A stretch of DNA of 64,000 nt from Marivirga salinae (lineage in GTDB: Bacteria; Bacteroidota; Bacteroidia; Cytophagales; Cyclobacteriaceae). The notes beneath the pieces were generated by a model. That model saw only the letters and a program-made list of their open reading frames with translations. It searched no databases and had not been told where the DNA came from. The stretch's first letter is position 1. Every line of letters begins with the position of its first letter. Shown here piece by piece: positions 7,979-16,669 of the stretch. The stretch is taken from assembly GCF_030503855.1 (NCBI RefSeq), contig NZ_CP129971.1, positions 2,294,001-2,358,000 of the forward strand, in the 5' to 3' direction. The translations under genes were made by a program, and so were the position numbers.

Positions 7979-10900
7979 TTAGTAATTCAAATTAGGCTTC
8001 AACCATCTCTCTATTTCTTTGAAATCCTGCTTTTTGCGTTTGGCAATATCTTCCACCTGATCTTTCCCGATTTTGCCAAGTCCGAAATAGCGACTTTCAG
8101 GATGTCCGAAATAGAAACCGCTTACTGAGGCGGTTGGTAACATGGCTAAGTTTTCGGTCAGTGTTATTCCCGTTTTCTTTTCTACATCCAGTAGTTCAAA
8201 TAAGGTGATTTTTTCTGTATGGTCAGGGCATCCTGGATAACCAGGAGCTGGTCTGATGCCTTTATATTGTTCCTTAATTAATCCTTCATTGTCTATTGTT
8301 TCATTTTCTGCATAGCCCCAATATTCAATCCTTACTTTTTTGTGTAATAACTCAGCAAAAGCTTCCGCTAAACGGTCTGCCAATGCTTTTGCCATGATGC
8401 TATTATAGTCATCATGATCGGCTTCATATTTTGATGTTAACTTATCAAGTCCAATTCCTGTGGTAACTGCAAAGCAACCCATATAATCAGTATAATTTGC
8501 TTCTGAAGGAGCCAAGAAGTCAGAAAAAGCATAATTAGGATTTTTCTCGCCCTTTTTATTTTGCTGACGAAGCGTATGGAACTCAGTCAACTTTTGGGTT
8601 TTATTTGCATCAGAAAACACTTCTATGCTGTCATGGTTTTTAGTATGCGCAGGAAAAAGTCCGAAAATGGCATTTGCGCACAGTAATTTATTATCAATGA
8701 TTTCTTGCAACATTTGCTGTGCATCAGCAAAGAGTTTTCTAGCCTCAACACCTTTTTCAGCATCATCTAAAATTTTAGGATAGCGTCCTTTCATTTCCCA
8801 TGTTTGGAAAAATGGAGTCCAGTCAATGTATTCAGCTATTTCCTTAAGGTCATAATCCTTTAAAACTTCACTACCAATTTTCTTTGGAGCATGCGGTTGA
8901 TAGCTATCCCAATCAACTTGATATTTATTGGCACGGGCTTCATCTATGCTTACATAATTCTTGCTTTCACCTCTTCTGCTGTGTCCAGCTTTTGCCTCTG
9001 CATATTCCCTTTCTATTTCTTTATAAAACTCTTCTTTATCCTTCCCCAATAGTTTACCAGCAACTGTTACAGATCGAGAAGCATCATTCACATGAATGAC
9101 AGGCCCAGTATAATTTGGCTTAATTTTTACTGCTGTATGAATTCGAGAAGTAGTAGCTCCACCAATCATAACAGGAGTTTTTAAGCCTCTTTTTTCCATT
9201 TCCTCTACTACATAAATCATTTCATCCAGAGAAGGCGTAATCAATCCACTCAGACCAATGATATCTACTTGGTGCTTTTCGGCTTCTTCCAGTATTTTCT
9301 GCAAAGGAACCATCACGCCTAAGTCGATTATTTCATAATTGTTGCAGGCTAAAACCACGCTCACTATATTTTTTCCGATGTCGTGAACATCGCCTTTTAC
9401 AGTAGCCATTAGAATTTTTCCATTGCCAGCCCCCCCCGCCCCCAAAGGGGGAGCTTTGGTCAGTGCTTTTAAAATTTTCTCTAGGACAACATCTAACTGA
9501 GATATTACTTCAGCGTTGGTGAAGCGAATTACTTTGAATCCTTGTTCTTCTAACCATTTTGTTCTTTCTTCATCATTGGCTTTGTTTTCAGGTAATTGAT
9601 GGATAAGTCCATCTACTTCAATTATTAGATTTTCTTTTAAGCAAATGAAATCAGCGATATAGCCACCAACGATATGTTGTCTTCTAAATTTATATCCTTC
9701 AAGTTGTTTTCCTTTTAATGCATCCCACAGGATTTCTTCAGCTTGAGTAGGATGATCATGCCTCATTTCTTTAGCAAAATCCTTCATCAAACCATATAGA
9801 ATCGGGTCTGCAGTCTGCCAGTGCTGGGCTTGTTCCCCCTTTGGGGGGTAGGGGGCTTTCGGGGCTTGGGCTTTTTTCTCTGCTTCAATATAGGGGAGGA
9901 GGATAGCCACCGCCTTTTTCATCACCCTAGCACTTTTTACCACCTGTGGCAAAAACATTTTACCAGCACCGAATAAATCTCCTACTATATTCATTCCATC
10001 CATCAATGGACCTTCAATGACATCCAGCGGACGTTCAGCTTGAAGCCTGGATTCTTCAGTGTCTTCTTCTATATGTTCTGTAATTCCTTTAATTAAAGCA
10101 TGTTCTAATCGCTTATTGACCGGTTGATTTCTCCATTCTTGCGTGGCTTTTTCAGCTTTTTCTCCAGGTTTTAAGTTTTCAGCATAAGACATTAATCGTT
10201 CGGTGGCATCCGGTCTGCGGTTGAAGAGCAAGTCTTCTACATAATCGAGTAATTCTTTATCAATCTCATCATAGACTTCTAACATCCCAGGATTGACTAT
10301 TCCCATGTCTAGTCCGGCTTTGATGGCATGATAAAGGAAAGCAGAATGCATAGCTTCTCGGACTACATTATTTCCTCTGAAGGAAAAAGAGATGTTACTA
10401 ACTCCGCCACTTGTTTTAGCATAGGGTAGATTTTCTTTTATCCATTTTATGGAATTGATATAGTCCACCGCATAATTATCATGCTCCTCCATCCCTGTTC
10501 CAATGGTCAAGATATTAGGATCGAATATGATATCCTCTGCTGGGAATTTTGCCTCATTGACCAATAAATCATAACATTTTTTACAGACTTCTATTTTTCT
10601 TTCAAAAGTATCAGCCTGACCTTTTTCGTCAAAAGCCATCACCACTACGGCTGCTCCATAGCTTTTTATTTTCTTAGCGGATGCAAGGAACGCTTCTTCT
10701 CCTTCTTTTAAGCTGATAGAATTGACAATACCTTTGCCTTGCAAGCATTTTAATCCAGCTTCAATTACCTCCCATTTGGACGAATCAATCATAAAAGGAA
10801 GTCGCGCAATATCAGGCTCTGAGGAAATTAGATTGACGAAATTAGGCAGTACGTTTACAGCATCCAACATACCATCATCCATATTGATATCGATAATTTG

Positions 10901-12064
10901 AGCACCGCCTTCAACTTGGTCAATGGCAATATCAACTGCCTCTTCAAATTTCTCTTCTCTTATTAAGCGAGCAAATTTCTTTGAGCCGGATACATTGGTT
11001 CTTTCCCCAATATTTACAAAATTGATTTCAGGAGTAACCGATAAAGGTTCTAAACCGCTCAATCGCATAATTTTCTTTTGAGAGGATATTTGATGTGGTT
11101 TAGATTTTGCAGCGTAATCTGCAATGGCTTTGATGTGTTCGGGTTGAGTACCGCAACAACCTCCAATGATATTGACCAATCCTTCATCAAAATAGCTTTT
11201 GATAATGCCGCTCATTTCTGAAGGGCTTTCATCATATTCCCCAAATTCATTGGGCAATCCCGCATTCGGGTGGCAGGAAATGGCTACATCTGAAATCCTA
11301 GCTAATTGCTGTAAATAGGTTTTGAGCTGGTCAGCCCCTAAAGCACAATTGAATCCCACACTTAGCAAAGGAAAATGACGGATACTATTCCAAAATGCTT
11401 CAACGGTTTGACCGGATAGTGTTCTGCCGCTGGCATCTGTAATAGTACCAGAAACCATCACCGGAATATTGATTCCTTTTTCTTCTTTCAATTCCTGTAT
11501 AGCCATTAAAGCGGCTTTGCAGTTCAGTGTATCAAAAACAGTTTCAACTAGAAATATATCTACTCCACCAGCAGCTAAAGCCTCTGCTTGTTCTTTATAA
11601 GCTATTTTTAATTCATCAAAGGAAGTAGCTCTAAATCCTGGTCTGTTTACATCAGGAGACAGGGAAGCAGTTCTATTGGTAGGGCCTATAGAACCTGCAA
11701 CAAATCTAGGCTTATCCGAATATTCCTCTGTTACCTCACGCGCAATTCTGGCAGATTGTTCATTGAGTTCCCAAACCAAATCTTGCATATCATAATCCGC
11801 CATGGCAATGGTAGTGCCACTGAAGGTATTGGTTTCAATGATATCCGCTCCAGCATCGAGATATGCCCTATGGATATCTTTTATAATTTGAGGTTGGGTT
11901 AAGGATAATAAGTCATTATTACCTTTTAAATCGGAAGGATAATCGGCAAAACGTTCTCCACGGTAGTCAGTTTCCGAGAGTTTATAGTTTTGAATCATAG
12001 TGCCCATTGCACCATCGAGTACTAAAATTTTATCTTGAAGAATTGATTTAGAAAATCGGCTCAT
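7979..12064 (-). CDS. metH: cobalamin-dependent methionine synthase with an internal DUF559 domain
   Basis: 1361 residues, about 130 longer than typical MetH. Order of domains: homocysteine S-methyltransferase barrel (about 1-325, zinc ligands Cys240, Cys303, Cys304), pterin-binding barrel (about 345-610), helical cap (about 640-733), an inserted DUF559 PD-(D/E)XK nuclease-like domain (about 737-879), the cobalamin Rossmann domain with the ligand His894 in DVHDIGKN and the SGLITPSL motif, and the SAM-dependent reactivation domain to the C-terminus. It transfers the methyl group of 5-methyl-THF to homocysteine. The insertion falls in the short linker between cap and cobalamin domain (EAEKKA ... 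[14 protein letters not shown]), keeps the frame, and every MetH motif I checked is intact, so the enzyme is probably still made. It is the first gene of a SAM-riboswitch operon with metF. Confidence 0.95.
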   Translation of the reverse strand: MSRFSKSILQDKILVLDGAMGTMIQNYKLSETDYRGERFADYPSDLKGNNDLLSLTQPQIIKDIHRAYLDAGADIIETNTFSGTTIAMADYDMQDLVWELNEQSARIAREVTEEYSDKPRFVAGSIGPTNRTASLSPDVNRPGFRATSFDELKIAYKEQAEALAAGGVDIFLVETVFDTLNCKAALMAIQELKEEKGINIPVMVSGTITDASGRTLSGQTVEAFWNSIRHFPLLSVGFNCALGADQLKTYLQQLARISDVAISCHPNAGLPNEFGEYDESPSEMSGIIKSYFDEGLVNIIGGCCGTQPEHIKAIADYAAKSKPHQISSQKKIMRLSGLEPLSVTPEINFVNIGERTNVSGSKKFARLIREEKFEEAVDIAIDQVEGGAQIIDINMDDGMLDAVNVLPNFVNLISSEPDIARLPFMIDSSKWEVIEAGLKCLQGKGIVNSISLKEGEEAFLASAKKIKSYGAAVVVMAFDEKGQADTFERKIEVCKKCYDLLVNEAKFPAEDIIFDPNILTIGTGMEEHDNYAVDYINSIKWIKENLPYAKTSGGVSNISFSFRGNNVVREAMHSAFLYHAIKAGLDMGIVNPGMLEVYDEIDKELLDYVEDLLFNRRPDATERLMSYAENLKPGEKAEKATQEWRNQPVNKRLEHALIKGITEHIEEDTEESRLQAERPLDVIEGPLMDGMNIVGDLFGAGKMFLPQVVKSARVMKKAVAILLPYIEAEKKAQAPKAPYPPKGEQAQHWQTADPILYGLMKDFAKEMRHDHPTQAEEILWDALKGKQLEGYKFRRQHIVGGYIADFICLKENLIIEVDGLIHQLPENKANDEERTKWLEEQGFKVIRFTNAEVISQLDVVLEKILKALTKAPPLGAGGAGNGKILMATVKGDVHDIGKNIVSVVLACNNYEIIDLGVMVPLQKILEEAEKHQVDIIGLSGLITPSLDEMIYVVEEMEKRGLKTPVMIGGATTSRIHTAVKIKPNYTGPVIHVNDASRSVTVAGKLLGKDKEEFYKEIEREYAEAKAGHSRRGESKNYVSIDEARANKYQVDWDSYQPHAPKKIGSEVLKDYDLKEIAEYIDWTPFFQTWEMKGRYPKILDDAEKGVEARKLFADAQQMLQEIIDNKLLCANAIFGLFPAHTKNHDSIEVFSDANKTQKLTEFHTLRQQNKKGEKNPNYAFSDFLAPSEANYTDYMGCFAVTTGIGLDKLTSKYEADHDDYNSIMAKALADRLAEAFAELLHKKVRIEYWGYAENETIDNEGLIKEQYKGIRPAPGYPGCPDHTEKITLFELLDVEKKTGITLTENLAMLPTASVSGFYFGHPESRYFGLGKIGKDQVEDIAKRKKQDFKEIERWLKPNLNY
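9427..9862 (-). mobile_element. in-frame DUF559 insertion unit inside metH
   Basis: The segment encodes about 143 residues with the DUF559 pattern: [40 protein letters not shown] and [12 protein letters not shown]. Probable PD-(D/E)XK active-site residues Asp805 and Glu816 (and Asp818) are kept. Its edges carry GC-rich sequence unlike the AT-rich host: CCCCCAAAGGGGG at 9439-9451 with further C-runs, and TCCCCCTTTGGGGGG plus TAGGGGGC at about 9834-9855. The two edges are inverted copies of each other. They are translated as PPKG and APPLGAGG, joining the domain to MetH. No intein splice motifs are present. Confidence 0.75.
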
Positions 12065-12115
12065 TCTGAATATTTATGATTTTGCATCCAGAAAGTGCCA
12101 TGAGAAAGGCTGCTT

Positions 12116-12237
12116 CTTATCTTTTCCTGACCATTAAAAGTTGTCAAGATGGGAGTTAGCACCGTTTCCTTTTGCAATTGCATTGGAAGGGTTGCTAAGA
12201 CTTCAAAGGGCCCATTCCCTCAGTCTTTCTGGATAAG
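12116..12237 (-). promoter_or_regulatory. SAM-I (S-box) riboswitch of the metH operon
   Basis: Read on the minus strand, the leader has the S-box core in order: CTTATCCAGAAAG, GAGGGA, TGGGCCC, GAAG, CTTAGCAACC and GGTGCTAACTCC. It closes with GATAAG, which pairs with the opening CTTATC to form P1 (12232-12237 with 12116-12121). SAM binding should lower metH-metF expression. The start codon is 52 bases downstream with no clear intrinsic terminator between, suggesting control of translation or an atypical platform. A 10-base stretch downstream (12086-12095) is perfectly complementary to the 5' side of the aptamer. Confidence 0.92.
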
Positions 12238-12553
12238 TGTTTCAAAGTAAAGCATAAAAACCGAAACGTTAAAATTAAAGTTCAAAAATTTATTTTTCGG
12301 TTTTAAATAATTCATCTGCCTTGAAGGCAAAATGATAACCATCTTGATTAAAAATAAAGACTAAAAATTCTTATAAATTTTAAAGAGCAAAATGTATAGT
12401 CAAATCATCGCTTCTTACCATTGTTTAAGTGAAAAAATGGATTAAAATTAGAAATTTAGTAGGTTTTTGGTTTTAAACCTTTACTAGTTTTTAATTACTT
12501 ATAAAATGTATGTTTCAACATTTAATTACTTCCGTAATTACATTCGAATTACT

Positions 12554-12584
12554 TTTGATTAGACTGTTAAGCGATCTAGTTTTG
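12554..12584 (+). promoter_or_regulatory. promoter of the first surface-protein cassette
   Basis: TTTG at 12554-12557 and TAGTTTTG at 12577-12584 are exactly 19 bases apart, the Bacteroidota -33/-7 form. A start near 12591 gives a leader of about 22 bases before the ATG at 12613. The stretch between the riboswitch and this promoter (about 12245-12550) is AT-rich and no gene is seen in it. Confidence 0.6.
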
Positions 12585-12612
12585 CGATTTAATCAACTAA
12601 AAATTTTTATAA

Positions 12613-15126
12613 ATGAGAAAACTCTATCTATTATTAATTTTAATTTCTTATAGCTTTTTAAGCTATAGTCAAAGTGAATGTTCAACTGCAGTTACCGCTA
12701 CAGTAGGAACGAATACCCAAGCAGCTGCACCAGATGATAATTACTACTGGTATGAATTTACTATGCCTGAAAGTGGTGGTAAATTGACAATCGATTTACC
12801 TAATTCCAATGTTGTAGGATTATATTCTGGTTGTGATGGATATACTGAATACTTAACCTCATCCTATGGAAAGGTTATTTATTATGATGCAGAACCTAGC
12901 CAAATTATAAAAATTAGAATAAATGCAGGTAATGCAGAACCTTTTGATTGGACTTTAGATGTTTCTGAATTTCAAACAGGAGATATATGTGATTTAGCAG
13001 TTGAAGCTAATGAAGGGACGAATACTATGCCTGCAGAAGAAGGTAAGTATTACTGGTATACCTTTACTATGCCTGATTTAGATGATACACGTATTTATTT
13101 TGACTGGCCTTTTATGGTTGATGCAACTATATTTAAAGGAACTTGTGACAATTTAACAGATGAAAGTAATGTTACAGGTGGTTCAGGATTTTATACTACA
13201 GGCTATCAAGCAAATGAAGAACTTTTTATTAGACTAAACCTTAGTGGGGAAACTAATTTCGAATGGACTATAGAAGTAGAAGTTCCTGAAGTAGGTCAAG
13301 ATTGTAGTATTGCTAATACAGCTGCATTAGGTACAAATTCACTTCCTGCTACTGAGATGCAAGACTATTGGTATAAGTATACAACTCCTGCTGATGTTGC
13401 AGGAAAGAAGTTACAAGCCAACTCGAGGACTGGTGTGGAAATGTCCGTTTATATAAGTAATTGCTATAATAGTAGCGTGTTACAGACAAGAGATAGTGCT
13501 GTTTTTGCATTAGAGCCAGAGCCTGAAACAGATTATTATTTTAGATTTAATAATTTAACCGGTGGAGACTTTGATTGGTCCTTGTTATTAACTGACCCTG
13601 TAGCGGGTGATATTTGTGCTGATCCTATAGTAGTAGAAGAAGGACAGTATCAAGCTGACTTTACTCCTCAGTGGTATAGTTTTACTGCTAATGAAGCAGG
13701 CACCTATGAAATATCATCTACTGTTGAGTCAAGTGACAAAGACACTATCCTTAAAATTTACGATAGTTGTGGAGGAGCAATTCGAGCAGAAAATGATGAT
13801 GCCTCAAATTCTACTTATCAATCTGAAATTAGTTTAGAATTACAAGCTGAGGAAACAGTTTTAATTCTTTGGGAATCTGGACAATTTGAAACTGAAGATG
13901 GGTTTACTTGGAATGTTTACAATGCTGCAAGGCAACAAATCACATTCAGTAGTTTACCTGAAAAAACTTTTGGTGATGAAACTTTTGAATTAGAAGCGTC
14001 TTCATCTGCAGGTTTAGAAATAAGTTATACTTCAAGTAATTTGGAAGTGGCTACAATTGATGGAAATCTTGTTACCATTATTGGTGCAGGTGAATCTATT
14101 ATTACGGCATCTCAGTCGGGTAATGCTGAATTCGAAGCGGCTATACCTGTTGAACAAACTTTAACTGTATATAAAGCTGATCAAGAAGTCACTATTTCAG
14201 AAATCTCGGATAAGTTTAGTAATGATGATCCTTTTGAAGTAGAAGCATCTACTACTAGTGGTTTAGACTTAACTTATGAAGTAAGTGGACCAGCAACTAT
14301 TGAAGGTACTACTCTAACTTTAAATGGAACTCTTGGGACAGTAGAAGTGATAGTGAGCCAAGCAGGAAATAGTAATTACAACTCGGCATCTGCTACTATT
14401 AGTTTTGAAGTACTAGAAGATCCTTGTTTGGATTTCAATGCTTCTGCTTCTGTGACAAATGTTAGTTGTTCAGGATCTAAGGACGGAACAATTACTATTG
14501 AAACTACAGAAGGAACGGCACCTTTTAGCTACAGTTTAGCTGGAGCAGAAGCTGTTGAAACCAATATATTTACAGAATTGGCAGCAGGTGAGTACACTGT
14601 GGAAGTTACAGATATAAATGGATGTACAGCCAGTACCACCATTACTATTGACAGTCCAGATGCGCTAGAAATAGAGGCAGAAGTTGTGAATAGTAATAGC
14701 ATTACTGGAAACGGAAGCATCAGTCTTACCGTGACTGGAGGAACTGGCGATTATAGCTATAGCTGGAATACAGATGCTTCCACATCATCTATTAATGAAT
14801 TGGAAATAGGTGAGTATACAGTAATAGTTACGGATGAAAACGGATGTAGCCTAGAAGAAAGTTATACTGTTGGAGGTGTGACTTCAAACGATAAATCATT
14901 ATCGAATGCTACGCTTATTTATCCTAATCCAGCAAAAGATATCTTGCAAATGGAGCATAATCAAAGTTCAAAAGAATTGAGTATTTATGATGCAAGAGGT
15001 AAATTATTGAAGCAAGTTTCTACAGAAGGAACTCAAACAGAAATAAATGTAAGTGAATTGCCTTCAGGTCTATATTTTATCCGAGCGGATAGAGATTCAC
15101 AATTACATAGATTTGTAAAACAATAA
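12613..15126 (+). CDS. T9SS-secreted surface protein, cassette 1 (four WYxF beta-sandwich repeats)
   Basis: 837 residues. Signal peptide about 1-19 (SYSFLSYSQ). Four repeats of about 105 residues (roughly 20-435) each begin with a Cys and carry a YWYxFTMP/QWYSFTA motif, like bacterial pre-peptidase C-terminal beta-sandwiches. Two Ig-like units follow (about 440-605, FSSLPEKTFGDETFELEAS and ADQEVTISEISDKF), then two SprB-type units (about 615-760, NVSCSGSKDGTITIE and NSITGNGSISLTVTGG). The end is a type A T9SS sorting domain (about 770-837, IYPNPAKDILQ ... LPSGLYFIR). It should cross the outer membrane by T9SS and be surface-attached or released. The C-terminal 400 residues are paralogous to those of the large proteins at 19504 and 30462. 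Ligand unknown; adhesin is an inference. Confidence 0.85.
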   Translation: MRKLYLLLILISYSFLSYSQSECSTAVTATVGTNTQAAAPDDNYYWYEFTMPESGGKLTIDLPNSNVVGLYSGCDGYTEYLTSSYGKVIYYDAEPSQIIKIRINAGNAEPFDWTLDVSEFQTGDICDLAVEANEGTNTMPAEEGKYYWYTFTMPDLDDTRIYFDWPFMVDATIFKGTCDNLTDESNVTGGSGFYTTGYQANEELFIRLNLSGETNFEWTIEVEVPEVGQDCSIANTAALGTNSLPATEMQDYWYKYTTPADVAGKKLQANSRTGVEMSVYISNCYNSSVLQTRDSAVFALEPEPETDYYFRFNNLTGGDFDWSLLLTDPVAGDICADPIVVEEGQYQADFTPQWYSFTANEAGTYEISSTVESSDKDTILKIYDSCGGAIRAENDDASNSTYQSEISLELQAEETVLILWESGQFETEDGFTWNVYNAARQQITFSSLPEKTFGDETFELEASSSAGLEISYTSSNLEVATIDGNLVTIIGAGESIITASQSGNAEFEAAIPVEQTLTVYKADQEVTISEISDKFSNDDPFEVEASTTSGLDLTYEVSGPATIEGTTLTLNGTLGTVEVIVSQAGNSNYNSASATISFEVLEDPCLDFNASASVTNVSCSGSKDGTITIETTEGTAPFSYSLAGAEAVETNIFTELAAGEYTVEVTDINGCTASTTITIDSPDALEIEAEVVNSNSITGNGSISLTVTGGTGDYSYSWNTDASTSSINELEIGEYTVIVTDENGCSLEESYTVGGVTSNDKSLSNATLIYPNPAKDILQMEHNQSSKELSIYDARGKLLKQVSTEGTQTEINVSELPSGLYFIRADRDSQLHRFVKQ

Positions 15127-15131
15127 AATTT

Positions 15132-15175
15132 TATAAAGGCAGTAATTAGTATGAAAACTAGTTATTGCCTTTATA
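15132..15175 (+). promoter_or_regulatory. long intercistronic hairpin, cassette 1
   Basis: Arms 15132-15150 and 15157-15175 pair over 19 bp with two wobble pairs and a 6-base loop. It lies just after the surface-protein stop codon and is not followed by a T-run, so it looks like an mRNA processing or stability element rather than a terminator. Hairpins sit at the same place in the other two cassettes. Confidence 0.6.
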
Positions 15176-15214
15176 GAAATATAATTCAAACTAAAACATA
15201 AATTAATATTTAAG

Positions 15215-15631
15215 ATGAAGAATATAATTAAATGCGTTGTTTTGATTCCATTGGTGATGGTATTGATAAATTCATGTACTCCGAAAGATCCACCACCGAA
15301 TGAAAAGATGCAAAATGAAATTATTGAAAGTTTACAAGGTAAATGGACAGCTACCGAAGTGAGGAAAGATCAAACAGTCATTTCAGATTTTTCAAATTTC
15401 AGTTTGACCATTTCGGATAAAAGCTATACAACTGATAATGGATCGCCAGTATGGCCAAGTAGCGGTACTTATGATTTTGAGAGTGCTGAAACGGAAGACG
15501 AGTTTGTTCGCCAGGATGGAAGGTTGTTTACCGCCTCAGTTAATAATTCTAGCTTGAAAATTACAATAGTTTACCAAGAAGAAACCGCCAGAGGTGAATA
15601 TGGAACATATGAGTTTGTTTTGAGTCAATAA
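15215..15631 (+). CDS. small lipoprotein of cassette 1 (paralogue family of three)
   Basis: 138 residues. A lipoprotein signal (lipobox INSC, Cys21) precedes a compact all-beta-looking domain with conserved stretches LQGKWTATEVRK, FSLTISDKSY, NGSPVWPSSGTYDFES and EFVRQDGRLF. The size and the opening LxGxW pattern recall lipocalin-like lipoproteins of Bacteroidota, but I do not recognise a named family. Homologues lie at 25929 and 35670, always directly downstream of a T9SS surface protein. An accessory or anchoring role for the surface protein is therefore inferred, not shown. It probably shares the transcript of the surface protein, across the hairpin. Confidence 0.8.
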   Translation: MKNIIKCVVLIPLVMVLINSCTPKDPPPNEKMQNEIIESLQGKWTATEVRKDQTVISDFSNFSLTISDKSYTTDNGSPVWPSSGTYDFESAETEDEFVRQDGRLFTASVNNSSLKITIVYQEETARGEYGTYEFVLSQ

Positions 15632-15710
15632 AATATAGGAGTAGCTAGCAATAGTCCAGCTTTAATAAGAACATTACATTAACCGTAAGTAGTATTGATT
15701 ATTTCATGAG

Positions 15711-15738
15711 CCTCTGTAGTGATACAGAGGTTTTTTTT
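15711..15738 (+). terminator. terminator of cassette 1
   Basis: CCTCTGTA (15711-15718), loop GTGA, TACAGAGG (15723-15730), then eight T. The same hairpin sequence ends cassettes 2 and 3. Confidence 0.85.
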
Positions 15739-15786
15739 ATTGGCCAAAAGAATTTAATTTGAGTGGTCAAAATCATCAAACGGTAA

Positions 15787-16605
15787 GTGGATTCAATCAA
15801 TTTCAAAAGCATTCAATACGAAGAGCCTACAAAGGCTTTAAGTCCTTATGTAAAATTCTATTTGAGTTTATCTTTTGAAGCACCGGATTCTCCACTTTGG
15901 ATTCCAGCCGATAGAAGGAATCAAATTTTGATTTTAAAACGAGGTAAAGTGAAATTGAATACGGAAATTTCAACTTACGAACAGGCAAAAATTAGCGTTA
16001 GGCATTGTTTTGATACTCCTCTAGAAGTCAGGTTTTCATCAGGAATGGTGGAAGTGATAGCGATTGAATTCACTCCTGTTGGATTACATTATTTGTTTGA
16101 TTTTGACATGAAAAAAAATCTCAATCAGATAGTTAGGTACAAATCTTCTAATCATGATATTCACTTTGATGAGGTGAATCGTACAAATTTTAAATCCGCC
16201 TTAGATCGCGCCTTACTGATGCAATTAAGCAATAGTAAAAAGAAATATAGTACAGAAATATTAGCAGCCATACAGTTGGCCGAAAAAAGCAAAGGGAAAT
16301 ATGAAATTGCTGTAGTGCCCCAATCAGTTGGAATGCATCCTAAAACATTTTACAGATTTTTCAAAAAGTATACTGGACTTACTCCAAAAAGATATTTCAG
16401 TATAACCCAATTCGAATCAGCCATATTGGAAATTATCAAAAACCAAAGTGTTGATAGAATGGATTTGGTGACGAAATCGGGCTATTATGATCAATCACAT
16501 TTAATAAAAGCAATTCAAAAATTTAGTGGAAGTACGCCAGATCAAATAAATAATCTGGACAGTAATTGGATACAATTTCTATTACAAAATAATTTATATC
16601 ATTAA
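15787..16605 (+). CDS. AraC-family transcriptional regulator
   Basis: 272 residues starting at GTG, the only start that keeps the N-terminal domain. An N-terminal sensing-type domain (about 1-150, IPADRRNQILILKRGKV) is followed by a double helix-turn-helix AraC domain (about 165-260) with VGMHPKTFYRFFKKYTGLTPKRY and SGYYDQSHLIKAIQKFSGSTPDQ. It should act as a cytoplasmic DNA-binding regulator. It lies between the terminator of cassette 1 and a TPR histidine kinase. Its targets are unknown; neighbouring surface genes are the obvious candidates. The effector cannot be read. Confidence 0.88.
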   Translation: MDSINFKSIQYEEPTKALSPYVKFYLSLSFEAPDSPLWIPADRRNQILILKRGKVKLNTEISTYEQAKISVRHCFDTPLEVRFSSGMVEVIAIEFTPVGLHYLFDFDMKKNLNQIVRYKSSNHDIHFDEVNRTNFKSALDRALLMQLSNSKKKYSTEILAAIQLAEKSKGKYEIAVVPQSVGMHPKTFYRFFKKYTGLTPKRYFSITQFESAILEIIKNQSVDRMDLVTKSGYYDQSHLIKAIQKFSGSTPDQINNLDSNWIQFLLQNNLYH

Positions 16606-16669
16606 TTGTCTATTTTTTACAATCAATTAGAAAAATTCTCTTGTATTTTAGAGCTTTCACTATAGTTAA

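Noticed and set aside
9430..9452. Poly-C run in metH as a frameshift error joining separate genes
   Set aside because: The frame is correct on both sides of the run, and both the MetH halves and the DUF559 domain read through in one frame over 4 kb.
9427..9862. The extra domain in MetH as an intein
   Set aside because: There is no Cys/Ser/Thr at the first position, no His-Asn plus Cys/Ser/Thr at the end, and no DOD or HNH blocks; the edges are Pro/Gly linkers made by GC-rich repeats.
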